From assembly GCA_034436335.1 (NCBI GenBank), contig DAOTVO010000001.1, forward strand, positions 1 through 59,552: 59,552 bases of DNA, in the 5' to 3' direction. The translations under genes and the position numbers were made by a program. The DNA is from UBA877 sp034436335. GTDB lineage: Bacteria; Chloroflexota; Anaerolineae; Anaerolineales; Villigracilaceae. The notes below the pieces were generated by a model, which worked only from the letters and a program-made list of their open reading frames with translations, was not told where the DNA came from and did no database searches. Position 1 is the first letter of the stretch. Every line of letters starts with the position of its first letter. Shown piece after piece: positions 6,641-14,981 of the stretch.

Positions 6641-9279
6641 CCGCCTCCCTCCCCCACACCCTGCTCCCATTCCTCATCGCCCTGCTCAAACACCAGGCCA
6701 AGACCTGGCTCGGCGAAGAAGCCGCCGGCCTCGCCGCCCAGACGCTGCTCGACCAGGAACTGCAAACCCGCCTGGACGATTGGCTGAAGCAGGACGAGAC
6801 CGCCCGCCGCCTGCTCCAGGCCGCCGAAGAAGCCCAGCGCTGGCTGCAAGAGCCGCGCAACTGCCCCGATGACGACCTGCGCCGCCTCTTCCGCGACCTG
6901 CCCTTCGGCGACCTGCCCGCCGTGCAGCAAGCCCTGACAGACCTGCCCGCCGCCCTGGACGCGCAAGCCCTCGAAGACGCCCTCGAGGAAGCCCTGGCGC
7001 GCGACCTGCCCGCCCTGCCCGCCGAAAAGCGCCGCCAGGCCGCCCGCCTGTGGCGCGAGGCCCTGCTGCGCGCCCTGCTGCCCCTGCGCGGCTACACCCT
7101 GCCCGTCGTGGCGCAGATCAGCCTGAGCATCCTGGCCGAGCAGCGCCGCGAATTCGCCCAACTCCAGCGCAAAGCCGATGAAATCCTGGAACGCCTGGCG
7201 CAAAATCAACTCGCGGACCTGCCTGCCCTCGCCGAGGCGATTCGAAGTGGTCAAATTATCATCTATGGGGACGTGCAGAACAGCGTCGTGCTGATTGGGG
7301 CGAACAACCAGGTGACGCTGACGGGCGGCCAACTTGCCGCGCTGCGCGCTCAAATCACCCTGCCCGGCGACCTGCCGCCCGGCTCCTACCTGCCCTTGCT
7401 GCCCAATCCGCACTTCACCGCCCGCCAGGACGAATTGCAAGCCCTGCGCCAGGCCCTGCTGCCCGATTCGGACGCCGCGCCGCGCCGCGCCGTCCTCACC
7501 CAATCGGCGCTCATCGGCCTGGGCGGCGTGGGCAAGACCCAACTGGCAATCGAGTTCGCCTGGCGCGAGGGCTACCGCTTCCGCGGCGTGCATTGGGTCA
7601 GCCTGGCGCGCCGCCCCGAAGACCGCCGCCCCCTGCGCGAGGTGGCCGATGAAGCCATCGCTTACTGCGGCGCCCAGATGGGGCTGCAATTCGCCAGCGA
7701 GGACGCCCATCAGCGCGCCCTGCAGACCCTCCAGGTCTGGCAGGCCGACCCGCCGCGCCTGGTCATCCTGGATAACTTCGAGGACATCGAACAAGCCCCC
7801 GAATTGCTCGCCGGCCTCGCCCATCACGCCCTGTGCCTGCTGCTCACCTCCCGTCAGCATGGCTGGGACGGGCTGGGCATCCCCGAAGTGGGCGTGCGCG
7901 TCTTCACTGCCGCGGAGAGCCTGGACTTCCTGCGCCGCCGCCTGCCGCCCGAACTGACCGCCGAGGAAGCCCCCCTGCGCGCCCTGCACGAGCGCCTGGG
8001 CGGGCTGCCGCTCGCCCTGGAGATGGCCGCCGCCTACCTGCGCGAGACCCGCCTGCCCCTCCCCCACTACCTGCAGCGCCTCGCCCTCGAACACCGCTCG
8101 CTGCGCGCCTGGCGCGCCCAGCATCCCAACCCGACCGGCTACGAGCGCGGCCTGGCCGAGACCTTCGCCCTCTCCTGGGAGCGCCTGCAGGACGAAACCG
8201 CCCGCCGTCTCTTCCTGCTCTCGGCCTACGACCTGCCCAACGAGCCGCTGCGCGAAGACGTGCTGCGCCGGGCGCTGGGGGCGGAAGACGAGGAGGATTA
8301 CCTCGAAGCCCGCGCCCGCCTCTACGCCCTCAGTCTGTGGGACGAAGCCCCCGCCCTGCACCCGCTGCTGGCCGAATTCGCCCGCACGCTGGATAGAGAC
8401 CAAAGCGCCCTCTTCGCCTGGGCGCGCGCCTTTGCCTGGCGCTGCTACCCTTTTGGCCGCTCCGACCTCGGTCTCTACCGCGACCCCGACCTGGCGCGCC
8501 GCGCCGCCCGCCTGCTGCCCGGCCTGCGCCGCGCCGCCGCCCTCCGGCAGGACGCCGAAGCCTCCCGGCTGTGCTTCCACACCGCCTTCCTGCTGGAACA
8601 CTTCGGCGGCCTGGACGAGGCAATGCGCCTCTACCAGCAGGCGCTGCAAATTTTGGAAGGCCTGGGCGACCTGCAGGGCAAAGCCGCCACGCTGCACGAA
8701 ATGGCGGGGATTTCCGTCACGCGCGGCGACCTGGACGGGGCGATGAAACTCTACCAGCAGGCTCTGCAAATTGATGAAGGCTTGGGCGACCTGGGGGGCA
8801 AGTCCGCCACGCTGCACAATATGGCGCATATCTTCGTCACGCGCGGCGACCTGGACGGGGCGATGAAACTCTACCAGCAGTCGCTGGAAATCAAGGAAGG
8901 CTTGGGCGACCGGAGGGGCAAGTCCGCCACGCTGCACCAGATGGCCGGGATTTCCGTCAGGCGCGGCGATTTGGAGCGGGCAATGCAGTTGTATCAGCAG
9001 TCGCTGGAAATCCAGGAAGGCCTGGGCGACCGGCAGGGCAAAGCCATGACGCTGGGGATGATGGGGCAGGCGCTGTGGGCGAAAGGCGCGCAGGGTCAAG
9101 CGATTGCTGCGTTGTTTTCCGGCTTGAGCCTCCTGCTTCAACTGCACATCGAGCCGCAAACGCAGCAAGCCATGGCCTCTGACCTGCTGGGCTGGCGGCG
9201 GGAACTGGGCGCAGCCCAATTCGATGCTCTCTGGCAGGAGCATGTCGCTCAGCCCCTGCCGGAGTGGCTGAACGACTGA
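6637..9279 (+). CDS. NB-ARC STAND ATPase with C-terminal TPR repeats
   Basis: An 880-residue protein. Residues 1-200 are an all-helical N-terminal region of unknown function rich in Ala, Leu and Glu. At 211-228 a short beta motif, GDVQNSVVLIGANNQVTL, precedes the NTPase. The NB-ARC domain has P-loop GLGGVGKT (294-301), Walker B LVILDNFED (Asp near 379) and GGLPLAL (455-461). From about 655 come four 40-residue TPR units, (A)MKLYQQALQIxEGLGD, encoded by 120-bp near-identical DNA repeats (8620-9100). STAND proteins are signal-dependent oligomerising switches; bacterial NLR-like members often act in phage defence, with TPRs as sensor. That role is inferred. No Shine-Dalgarno is present. The start codon lies in a heptamer array, and the stop lies in another at 9272-9299. 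Confidence 0.88.
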   Translation: MPASLPHTLLPFLIALLKHQAKTWLGEEAAGLAAQTLLDQELQTRLDDWLKQDETARRLLQAAEEAQRWLQEPRNCPDDDLRRLFRDLPFGDLPAVQQALTDLPAALDAQALEDALEEALARDLPALPAEKRRQAARLWREALLRALLPLRGYTLPVVAQISLSILAEQRREFAQLQRKADEILERLAQNQLADLPALAEAIRSGQIIIYGDVQNSVVLIGANNQVTLTGGQLAALRAQITLPGDLPPGSYLPLLPNPHFTARQDELQALRQALLPDSDAAPRRAVLTQSALIGLGGVGKTQLAIEFAWREGYRFRGVHWVSLARRPEDRRPLREVADEAIAYCGAQMGLQFASEDAHQRALQTLQVWQADPPRLVILDNFEDIEQAPELLAGLAHHALCLLLTSRQHGWDGLGIPEVGVRVFTAAESLDFLRRRLPPELTAEEAPLRALHERLGGLPLALEMAAAYLRETRLPLPHYLQRLALEHRSLRAWRAQHPNPTGYERGLAETFALSWERLQDETARRLFLLSAYDLPNEPLREDVLRRALGAEDEEDYLEARARLYALSLWDEAPALHPLLAEFARTLDRDQSALFAWARAFAWRCYPFGRSDLGLYRDPDLARRAARLLPGLRRAAALRQDAEASRLCFHTAFLLEHFGGLDEAMRLYQQALQILEGLGDLQGKAATLHEMAGISVTRGDLDGAMKLYQQALQIDEGLGDLGGKSATLHNMAHIFVTRGDLDGAMKLYQQSLEIKEGLGDRRGKSATLHQMAGISVRRGDLERAMQLYQQSLEIQEGLGDRQGKAMTLGMMGQALWAKGAQGQAIAALFSGLSLLLQLHIEPQTQQAMASDLLGWRRELGAAQFDALWQEHVAQPLPEWLND

Positions 9280-9299
9280 CGACTAACGACCAATGACTC
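9272..9299 (+). repeat. Short heptamer array over the STAND gene stop
   Basis: Units ACGACTG, ACGACTA, ACGACCA and ATGACTC are in 7-bp register. The TGA stop of the STAND gene (9277-9279) lies within it. Confidence 0.6.
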
Positions 9300-9454
9300 T
9301 CCCCCTTCTCCACCAATGGCAGCAACTAGAAGCCAGCGGCTGCATCCAGAACTTCCGCATCGCCGCCGGGCTGGCAGGCAGCCGGTCTGGGCGGCGGCCT
9401 GCCGCTCGCCATCGCCCGCCGCGCCGCTTGACAACCAGAACATTTGTCCTATAA
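9293..9454 (+). pseudogene. Possible N-terminal gene remnant
   Basis: A 53-codon frame begins MTLPLLHQWQQLEASGC and continues with IQNFRIAAGLA, which reads like a genuine protein start and faintly like the N-terminus of GH127-type glycoside hydrolases (NFRxAAG). It then turns into Arg/Pro-rich sequence. It may be the stub of a deleted gene. Support is weak. Confidence 0.2.
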
Positions 9455-9455
9455 T
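9428..9455 (+). promoter_or_regulatory. Consensus promoter giving a leaderless mRNA
   Basis: Perfect TTGACA (9428-9433), a 16-bp spacer and perfect TATAAT (9450-9455). The ATG at 9462 begins 7 nt after the -10 box, so the expected transcription start coincides with the start codon. Confidence 0.75.
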
Positions 9456-9461
9456 GGGGAT

Positions 9462-10616
9462 ATGGATGCCCTCGCCCGCCTGAAAGCCCTCAGCGAGCAG
9501 ATGTCGCTCGAACCGGACGCCGAGCATTCCCTTGCCGCCCCCTACCTCGACCGCACCGAGAACTGTCCCGAAGCCGTCTTCGTCCACCCGGCCGTCCTGC
9601 CGAATGGACAGCGCATCAAACTGCTCAAGACGCTGCTCTCCTCGGCCTGCGAGCGCGACTGCTACTACTGTCCCTTCCGCGCCGGGCGTGATCTGCGCCG
9701 CGCGGCATTCCAGCCGGAGGAGTTTGCCCGTCTGTTCATGACGCTGGCAGCCAAGGGCATCGCCGAGGGCGTCTTCCTCAGTTCGGGCATGATCGGCGGC
9801 GGCGTGCGCACCCAGGACAAACTGCTCGATAGCGCCGAGATTTTGCGCCGCAAACTCGGTTTCCGCGGCTACCTCCATCTCAAAATCATGCCCGGCGCCG
9901 AGCGGGCGCAAGTCGAACGCGCCATGCAACTGGCCGACCGCCTCTCGGTCAACCTCGAAGCGCCCAACGACCTCCGCCTGGCGCAACTGGCCCCCCACAA
10001 ACAATTCACCGAGGAACTGCTCCGGCCGCTGCAATGGATGGCCGAAATCCGCGCCGAGCAGCCGCCGCACAAAGCCTGGCGCGGGCGCTGGCCCTCCGCC
10101 GTGACCCAGTTCGTCGTCGGCGGGGCGAACGAATCGGACCTCGAACTGCTCGCCACGACCGACACCCTGTATCGCCGCCTGGGGCTCAAGCGCGCCTACT
10201 TCTCGCCTTTTCACCCCATCCCTGATACTCCGCTGGAAAACCGCCCCGCCACCCCGGCCATCCGCGAACGTCGGCTGTATCAGGCCTCCTTCCTGCTGCG
10301 CGACTACGGCTTCGCAGTGGAGGAACTGCCCTTCGAAGCGGACGGCAGCCTCCCCGTCCGCGCCGACCCGAAACTGGTCTGGGCGCAGAAGAATTTGGCC
10401 GCGGCGCCCATCGAGGTCAACTGCGCCGAGCGTCCGCAACTGCTGCGCGTCCCCGGCATCGGGCCAAAGGGAGTCGAAGCCATTCTGCGGGCGCGGCGCG
10501 AGGGGCGCATCCGCGACCTTTCGGCGCTCAAGAAGATGGGCGTCCTGGCCGAGCGCGCCGCCCCGTTCCTGCTGCTGGATGGCAAGCGCGCCGCTTATCA
10601 GCCGGGACTGCTGTAA
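9462..10616 (+). CDS. Putative DNA modification/repair radical SAM protein (UDG-linked family)
   Basis: A 384-residue radical SAM protein. The [4Fe-4S] motif CERDCYYC is at about residues 61-68, preceded by LKTLLSSA and followed by LSSGMIGGG (about 104-112) and LHLKIMPG. The C-terminus holds a helix-hairpin-helix, LLRVPGIGPKGVEAIL, a DNA-binding motif. This domain order matches the radical SAM family found beside or fused to family-4 uracil-DNA glycosylase, which is proposed to repair or modify DNA; its reaction is unknown. No partner UDG gene is in the window. The ATG at 9462 is chosen because the promoter -10 box overlaps any earlier start. Confidence 0.85.
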   Translation: MDALARLKALSEQMSLEPDAEHSLAAPYLDRTENCPEAVFVHPAVLPNGQRIKLLKTLLSSACERDCYYCPFRAGRDLRRAAFQPEEFARLFMTLAAKGIAEGVFLSSGMIGGGVRTQDKLLDSAEILRRKLGFRGYLHLKIMPGAERAQVERAMQLADRLSVNLEAPNDLRLAQLAPHKQFTEELLRPLQWMAEIRAEQPPHKAWRGRWPSAVTQFVVGGANESDLELLATTDTLYRRLGLKRAYFSPFHPIPDTPLENRPATPAIRERRLYQASFLLRDYGFAVEELPFEADGSLPVRADPKLVWAQKNLAAAPIEVNCAERPQLLRVPGIGPKGVEAILRARREGRIRDLSALKKMGVLAERAAPFLLLDGKRAAYQPGLL

Positions 10617-10692
10617 ACGTAAAAATCGCATCGTCTGCATCATCGGCGGAGAAAAAGGGGGAACTTTTTGAGGGAATGCGCCGTTTTACCCA

Positions 10693-10721
10693 TTGACCGC
10701 TTCTGCGAGTCTATGTAAACT
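10693..10721 (+). promoter_or_regulatory. Promoter of the NBR1-domain lipoprotein gene
   Basis: TTGACC (10693-10698), a 17-bp spacer and TAAACT (10716-10721), then a GAGAAGGAG Shine-Dalgarno stretch before the start. Confidence 0.5.
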
Positions 10722-10743
10722 CTTGATGAGAAGGAGAATGAGA

Positions 10744-11889
10744 ATGAAAAAACTCTTATTTGCTCTTGTTTTGATTCTGGTCGTCATTCTGGCTGCCTGC
10801 AATCTACCCGGAGCGGCCTCCCCCACCCCTGAAGGGCCCGAGGCGGCCTTCACCCGCATGGCCGAGACGGTCAATGCCGAACTGACGCGCGTTGCCGGAC
10901 TGGCAACATGGACGCCATCCCTCCCGCCGTTGCCGAGCGATACGCCTATCCCTACGCCGACCTTTACCGTTCCTGCCCCGCCTACGAAAACGCCCATCCC
11001 CTGCCTGGCAGTGGGCTGGAGCGATGCCACCATTGACGTCACCGTGCCCGATAACACCGTCATGGCCCCCGGCCAGGTCTTCACCAAGACGTGGCGGCTG
11101 ACCAACATCGGCACCTGCACCTGGAATTCCGCTTACCAGTTGATTTTCGATCACGGCGACCCGATGGGCGTTAGCACGACCTATGCTCAGCCGCTGACCA
11201 GCACAACGGTTGCGCCGGGGCAAACGGTGGACGTGACCGTCAGCCTGACTGCGCCCGCCACGACCGGCACCTACACCGGCTACTGGCGCTTCCGCGACCC
11301 GGGCGGCGTGGTCTTTGGTCTGGCTCCCAACAATTCGCCCTGGATTGTCAAAATCAAGGTCGCCAATACCGTCACGCTTCTGCCCGTGCTGAGCGAAAGC
11401 GGCGTGGTAGATTCGGCCGGAACGGTGGCTCTGGCCGGCGCAATGATTGGCATGGGTGACGACATTACCAACAACGGCTCGCAAATGTTTATCACTTACA
11501 GCCTGTCCAGCATTCCGAGCAACGCCGTCATCACCGAAGTCAAACTGGACATGCGCAACTCCACGCTTTCGGGCAATCCGTTTGCCGGGCTGGGCGTGTT
11601 GAACCTGTACAAACACGATTACGGGACGCTGGACGCTTCGGACTACACCGTCCCAGCGCCGGGCGGCAACATTGCCGACTGGGGCAGCGCGGCGGCGCTC
11701 AACACCCTCGAGGCCTCACCCGAATTGAAGGCGCTGGTGCAATCGAAATTGAGCGCCGGCAAAGTGCAGTTACGCTTCCAGTTCATCACCGCCACCGACA
11801 GCGACGGGACGCTGGACGCGGTCATCTACCTGCCGACCGGCTCGGTCTTCAATAACCCGGCATTGATTGTCAGTTACACCACGCCGTAA
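10744..11889 (+). CDS. Lipoprotein with NBR1-type Ig-like domain and a C-terminal beta domain
   Basis: A 381-residue protein starting at the ATG at 10744, with AAGGAG upstream (an ATG two codons earlier is also possible). A lipoprotein signal ends in the lipobox LAAC (Cys19). A Thr/Pro-rich linker at about 55-80 leads into an NBR1 Ig-like domain (about 95-200: VMAPGQVFTKTWRLTNIGTC and TGTYTGYWRFRDPGG). The last 170 residues (IPSNAVITEVKLDMRNS, ALVQSKLSAG) resemble the DNRLRE beta-sandwich domain of secreted proteins. It is predicted to be anchored on the outer face of the membrane. The function is unknown; such domains usually bind proteins or glycans. Confidence 0.85.
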   Translation: MKKLLFALVLILVVILAACNLPGAASPTPEGPEAAFTRMAETVNAELTRVAGLATWTPSLPPLPSDTPIPTPTFTVPAPPTKTPIPCLAVGWSDATIDVTVPDNTVMAPGQVFTKTWRLTNIGTCTWNSAYQLIFDHGDPMGVSTTYAQPLTSTTVAPGQTVDVTVSLTAPATTGTYTGYWRFRDPGGVVFGLAPNNSPWIVKIKVANTVTLLPVLSESGVVDSAGTVALAGAMIGMGDDITNNGSQMFITYSLSSIPSNAVITEVKLDMRNSTLSGNPFAGLGVLNLYKHDYGTLDASDYTVPAPGGNIADWGSAAALNTLEASPELKALVQSKLSAGKVQLRFQFITATDSDGTLDAVIYLPTGSVFNNPALIVSYTTP

Positions 11890-11933
11890 TGGTAGGGCAG
11901 GACTCTACCCCGCTTTTTCTCGACCACAGCGCA

Positions 11934-11959
11934 TAGGGCGGGATTGGAATCCCGCCCTA
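11934..11959. repeat. Perfect 26-bp palindrome between converging genes
   Basis: TAGGGCGGGATT and AATCCCGCCCTA pair around GG. Related elements are at 31775-31807 and, degenerate, near 15812-15837 and 29790-29820. It may serve as a bidirectional terminator. Confidence 0.65.
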
Positions 11960-11984
11960 CAATTTTCTTCCGAACAGATAAAAT

Positions 11985-12398
11985 CTACTTCCCCATCAAT
12001 TTCTCCCACGCTCCGGCCCAGGGCCTCCCCAGGCGGTGACCGGCCGGGACGGTAACCTTGCCCAGCCGGACGGCAATCTGCGAGGCGGCTGCGGCCACGC
12101 CTGCCCAGTCCTCGGCCAGCAACGCGGCTTTCACTTTGGCGGCCATTTGCCCGGCCCAGGCCCACTCCATGCGGAATTTGTCGGCTTTCACCCAGTAATC
12201 GCGCTTTTCCCAGGCGGCGACAGATTCGTCAATGGTGGCAGCGATGGTTTCGAGCGCCAAAGCGATGAAAGCGGCCAGGTCGCGGGCCTCCGCGCCCGGC
12301 TCGCTCTGCAGCGCCAGTTGACGGACGGCTAGCACAACGGCTTTGGTCAGACGGGTACGTTCCTTACCGGCGCTGTCGGCGTTGATGATGCGGCTCAT
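11985..12398 (-). CDS. Conserved hypothetical protein, helical
   Basis: A 137-residue protein beginning MSRIINADSAGKERTRLTKAV, predicted almost entirely helical, with WEKRDYWVKADKFRMEWAW in the middle (about 64-82). It has no signal peptide or membrane helix. An AAGGAG Shine-Dalgarno precedes the ATG at 12398. I do not recognise a named family; the opening and the length fit a small conserved protein seen in Anaerolineae-type genomes. It stands alone on the minus strand beside tRNA-Leu. Confidence 0.7.
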   Translation of the reverse strand: MSRIINADSAGKERTRLTKAVVLAVRQLALQSEPGAEARDLAAFIALALETIAATIDESVAAWEKRDYWVKADKFRMEWAWAGQMAAKVKAALLAEDWAGVAAAASQIAVRLGKVTVPAGHRLGRPWAGAWEKLMGK

Positions 12399-12494
12399 GA
12401 AATCTCCTTGATGTTTGGCATCGAATGACTCAAAAGGTTTTAAGCGGGGCGATTATACCCCGTAAGCAATTGATTAACGAGGGCAAAGGTTTCA

Positions 12495-12523
12495 TTGACT
12501 AGGCATTTCCTCTCGGCTATAAT
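12495..12523 (+). promoter_or_regulatory. Promoter of tRNA-Leu (and possibly tig)
   Basis: TTGACT (12495-12500), a 17-bp spacer and TATAAT (12518-12523), about 33 bp before the tRNA. Confidence 0.75.
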
Positions 12524-12555
12524 TCCGCCGCCATTCCAAAGACGTGATTCCACCC

Positions 12556-12637
12556 GGGGAAGTGGCGGAACTGGCAGACGCGCAAGACTTAGGATCTTGT
12601 GCCGCAAGGCGTAGGGGTTCAAGTCCCCTCTTCCCCA
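12556..12637 (+). tRNA. tRNA-Leu (anticodon TAG)
   Basis: Acceptor arms GGGGAAG (12556-12562) and CTTCCCC (12630-12636) pair, with discriminator A. The anticodon stem CAAGA/TCTTG encloses CTTAGGA, giving anticodon TAG. A long variable arm (TGCCGCAAGGCGT) marks it as class II. The T arm is GGGGTTCAAGTCCCC. Only CC follows the discriminator, so the final A is added after transcription. Confidence 0.97.
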
Positions 12638-12705
12638 CCTGCACAGGGATTTCCCTGTGACATCCAGACAGGGAGCCCCCTGTAAAGACAAGGCAAGGAA
12701 ACGCA

Positions 12706-14208
12706 TTGAAAATCGAAACTCAACCCCGTGATGATCATCAGATAACTCTGGTCGTGAATGTCGAACCCGGCCAACTGGAAAGCACCAAACGCCGCGCCGC
12801 CCGCAAAATCTCGGAGCGACGCTCCGTCCCCGGTTTTCGTCCAGGCAAAGCGCCCTACGATGTCGTCGTGCGCACCTTTGGTGAGGGCGTCATCCTCGAG
12901 GAGGCCGTTGACCTGCTGTTGGACGAAATCTATCCCAAGGCGCTGGAAGAGGCCAAACTCGAACCGGCCGCGCCCGGCTCGCTGGAAAAAGTGGAGGGCC
13001 TCGAGGTCGGTCAGCCGGTCTTCACTTTCACCGTCCCGCTCGCGCCGACCGTTGAACTGGGCGATTACCGCTCGGTGCGCGTCCCCTACGAATGGCAGGA
13101 ACCGACCGAAGCGGATGTGGATAAGGCGCTGGAAGATTTCCGTCTGATGTACGCCAAAACCGAAACGGTGACCCGCCCCATCGAGAAGGGCGATTTTGTC
13201 CTGATTGACCTGAAGGGCGTAAAAGCGAAAACCGAAGAGGGCGAAGCGCCGCTCATCGAGCGCGCAAATATGCCCGTCTTTGTCCGCCCAGAGGCTAAAG
13301 AGGACGAGTGGCCCTATGCGGGCTTCGCCGCCGAACTGATGGGCGCCGCCCCCGGCGAGACGAAGACCTTCACGCACAAATTCCCCAAAGACCACCAGGA
13401 CGAAGCGCTGAAGGGCCAGACGGTCAAGTTCGAGGCGACGGTCAAAATGGTGCGCGGCACCACCCTGCCCGAACTGAACGATGACTTTGCCAAGCAACTC
13501 GGCCCCTTCGAGAATTTGCAAGCCCTGCGCAACGCCCTGAAGGCCGGCCTGGCCTCGAAGTCGAAGGCCGACTATGATGACGAGTACTTCGAAAAAGTGT
13601 TGGATGCCGTCAAAGCCAGCGCGGTCATCAAGTATGCCCCGCAGACGATTGATCACGAAATCGAACACGTGATGGAAGACATCAAATCGCGCCTGGCGGC
13701 CCAAAATATGGATTTGGCCACCTATCTCAAGACCCGCGAGATGGACGAAGCCAGATTTATCGCCGAGGAAGCCCGCCCGGTGGCTGTCAAACGCCTGGAG
13801 CGCAGTCTCTTGCTGGACGAAATCTCGCGCGCCGAGAAAATCGAGGTCAGTGACGAAGTGTTCAAGGCTTCCTTCGACAGCCTGCTCTACGAGATGAGGG
13901 GGGATGAGGAGATGCAAAAATACCTCAGCGGCAAGGCGAAGATGTCCAAGCGCCTGGCCGAAGCGCTTAGTTTCGAGTCGGCCAGCCGCGCTTATGTGCG
14001 CCAGACCCTGGAGCGGCTGAAACAAATTGCCACCGGCAACGCCCCGGAATTGCCCGCCGAAGAGACAAAGCCCGCCGAAACGGAGAAACCCGCTCGCAAG
14101 AGCGGCGGGACGAAAAAAGCCGCAGGTAAGCAAAAGGCCGATTCGGGCGAAGCAGGCCAGGGGTCTGAAACCGAGGCGCAAGCGCCTGCCGCTACGACAA
14201 CCGAGTAA
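12706..14208 (+). CDS. tig: Trigger factor, ribosome-associated chaperone and peptidyl-prolyl isomerase
   Basis: A 500-residue protein with three domains: an N-terminal ribosome-binding domain with the signature VPGFRPGKAPYDVV (about 43-56), a PPIase FKBP-like domain (about 155-245, GDFVLIDLKG and FAAELMGAAPGETKTF) and a C-terminal helical chaperone domain. A Lys/Glu/Pro/Ala-rich tail of about 55 residues from about 445 extends beyond the usual length of about 430. It binds nascent chains at the ribosome exit. The start is a TTG at 12706 with AAGGAA 8 nt upstream; no in-frame ATG fits the conserved MKIET opening. clpP follows 32 bp downstream, the common tig-clpP pairing. Confidence 0.95.
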   Translation: MKIETQPRDDHQITLVVNVEPGQLESTKRRAARKISERRSVPGFRPGKAPYDVVVRTFGEGVILEEAVDLLLDEIYPKALEEAKLEPAAPGSLEKVEGLEVGQPVFTFTVPLAPTVELGDYRSVRVPYEWQEPTEADVDKALEDFRLMYAKTETVTRPIEKGDFVLIDLKGVKAKTEEGEAPLIERANMPVFVRPEAKEDEWPYAGFAAELMGAAPGETKTFTHKFPKDHQDEALKGQTVKFEATVKMVRGTTLPELNDDFAKQLGPFENLQALRNALKAGLASKSKADYDDEYFEKVLDAVKASAVIKYAPQTIDHEIEHVMEDIKSRLAAQNMDLATYLKTREMDEARFIAEEARPVAVKRLERSLLLDEISRAEKIEVSDEVFKASFDSLLYEMRGDEEMQKYLSGKAKMSKRLAEALSFESASRAYVRQTLERLKQIATGNAPELPAEETKPAETEKPARKSGGTKKAAGKQKADSGEAGQGSETEAQAPAATTTE

Positions 14209-14240
14209 GTTCGCCGTTTGTTTCTTTAGTAGGAGTCGAA

Positions 14241-14849
14241 ATGTCCGTTCCCAATTTCAAAAATGTTGTTCCGATGGTCATCGAGTCGTCGGGCCGCGGC
14301 GAGCGCGCCTACGACATCTACTCGCTGCTGCTTAAGGAGCGCATCATCTTCCTCGGCACGCCGATTGACGACCAGGTGGCCAACGTCATCGTCGCCCAAC
14401 TGCTCTTTCTGAACCGCGAAGACCCGGAGAAGGAAATCCAGATGTACATCAACTCGCCGGGCGGAGTCATCTACGCTGGGCTGGCCATCTACGACACGAT
14501 GCAGATGATCTCCAACCCGATCAGCACTGTGGCCGTCGGCGTGACCGCCTCGTTCGGGACCGTCTTGCTGACCGCCGGGACGAAGGGCCGCCGCTACGCC
14601 CTGCCCAATGCCACCATCCACCTGCACCAGCCGCTTGGCGGCGCGCAGGGTCAGGCGACCGACATCGAAATCCAGACCAAGCAGATTCTGCGCCTGCGCA
14701 CCCTGCTGAACGACATCCTGGTCAAACACACCGGCCAGCCGCTAGAGACGATCAAGCGCGACACCGACCGCGATTTCTACCTGACCGCCCAGGAGGCCGT
14801 CCAGTATGGCATCGTGGATCAGGTGCTGGAGCCGCCGGAGAAGAAGTAG
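14241..14849 (+). CDS. clpP: ATP-dependent Clp protease proteolytic subunit
   Basis: A 202-residue ClpP. It has the family opening VPMVIESSGRGERAYDIYSL, the oxyanion region YINSPGGVIYAGLAIYDTM, catalytic Ser in VTASFGT, catalytic His in IHLHQP and catalytic Asp in RDTDRDFYL. ClpP forms the double-heptamer protease chamber loaded by ClpX or ClpA. A good Shine-Dalgarno (TAGGAG) precedes the ATG. No clpX follows; the gene ends in a heptamer array and a strong terminator. Confidence 0.97.
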   Translation: MSVPNFKNVVPMVIESSGRGERAYDIYSLLLKERIIFLGTPIDDQVANVIVAQLLFLNREDPEKEIQMYINSPGGVIYAGLAIYDTMQMISNPISTVAVGVTASFGTVLLTAGTKGRRYALPNATIHLHQPLGGAQGQATDIEIQTKQILRLRTLLNDILVKHTGQPLETIKRDTDRDFYLTAQEAVQYGIVDQVLEPPEKK

Positions 14850-14851
14850 TC

Positions 14852-14906
14852 AGTGTTCAGTAAACCAGTGTTCAGTGTTCAGTAAGAAGTGAACAGTGTT
14901 CAGTAG
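14852..14906 (+). repeat. Heptamer array after clpP
   Basis: Seven-base units AGTGTTC, AGTAAGA, AGTGAAC and relatives run in register (one unit has 8 bases) directly after the clpP stop and into the terminator stem. Confidence 0.7.
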
Positions 14907-14934
14907 GACAGCCTTTCGAGGCTGTCCTTTTTCT
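14905..14934 (+). terminator. Rho-independent terminator of tig-clpP
   Basis: AGGACAGCCT and AGGCTGTCCT form a perfect 10-bp stem closed by TTCG, followed by TTTTTC. Confidence 0.85.
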
Positions 14935-14965
14935 TAGCAGATTGCCAATCCGATCTGCATCTGCT

Positions 14966-14974
14966 TGATATAAT
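14966..14974 (+). promoter_or_regulatory. Extended -10 promoter of the HAD phosphatase, probably leaderless
   Basis: TGATATAAT, with TATAAT at 14969-14974, ends 7 nt before the ATG at 14982. No Shine-Dalgarno is present. Confidence 0.6.
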
Positions 14975-14981
14975 TTCCATC

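Noticed and set aside
6619..9243. 874-codon open frame antisense to the NB-ARC/TPR gene
   Set aside because: It is a high-GC mirror frame: Gln/Gly/Ala-rich, no domain, and it copies the TPR repeat period of the real gene.
12706..14208. Lys/Ala/Pro-rich tail of trigger factor as a frameshift artefact
   Set aside because: Codon usage stays in phase to the stop and such tails occur in trigger factors of several bacteria.
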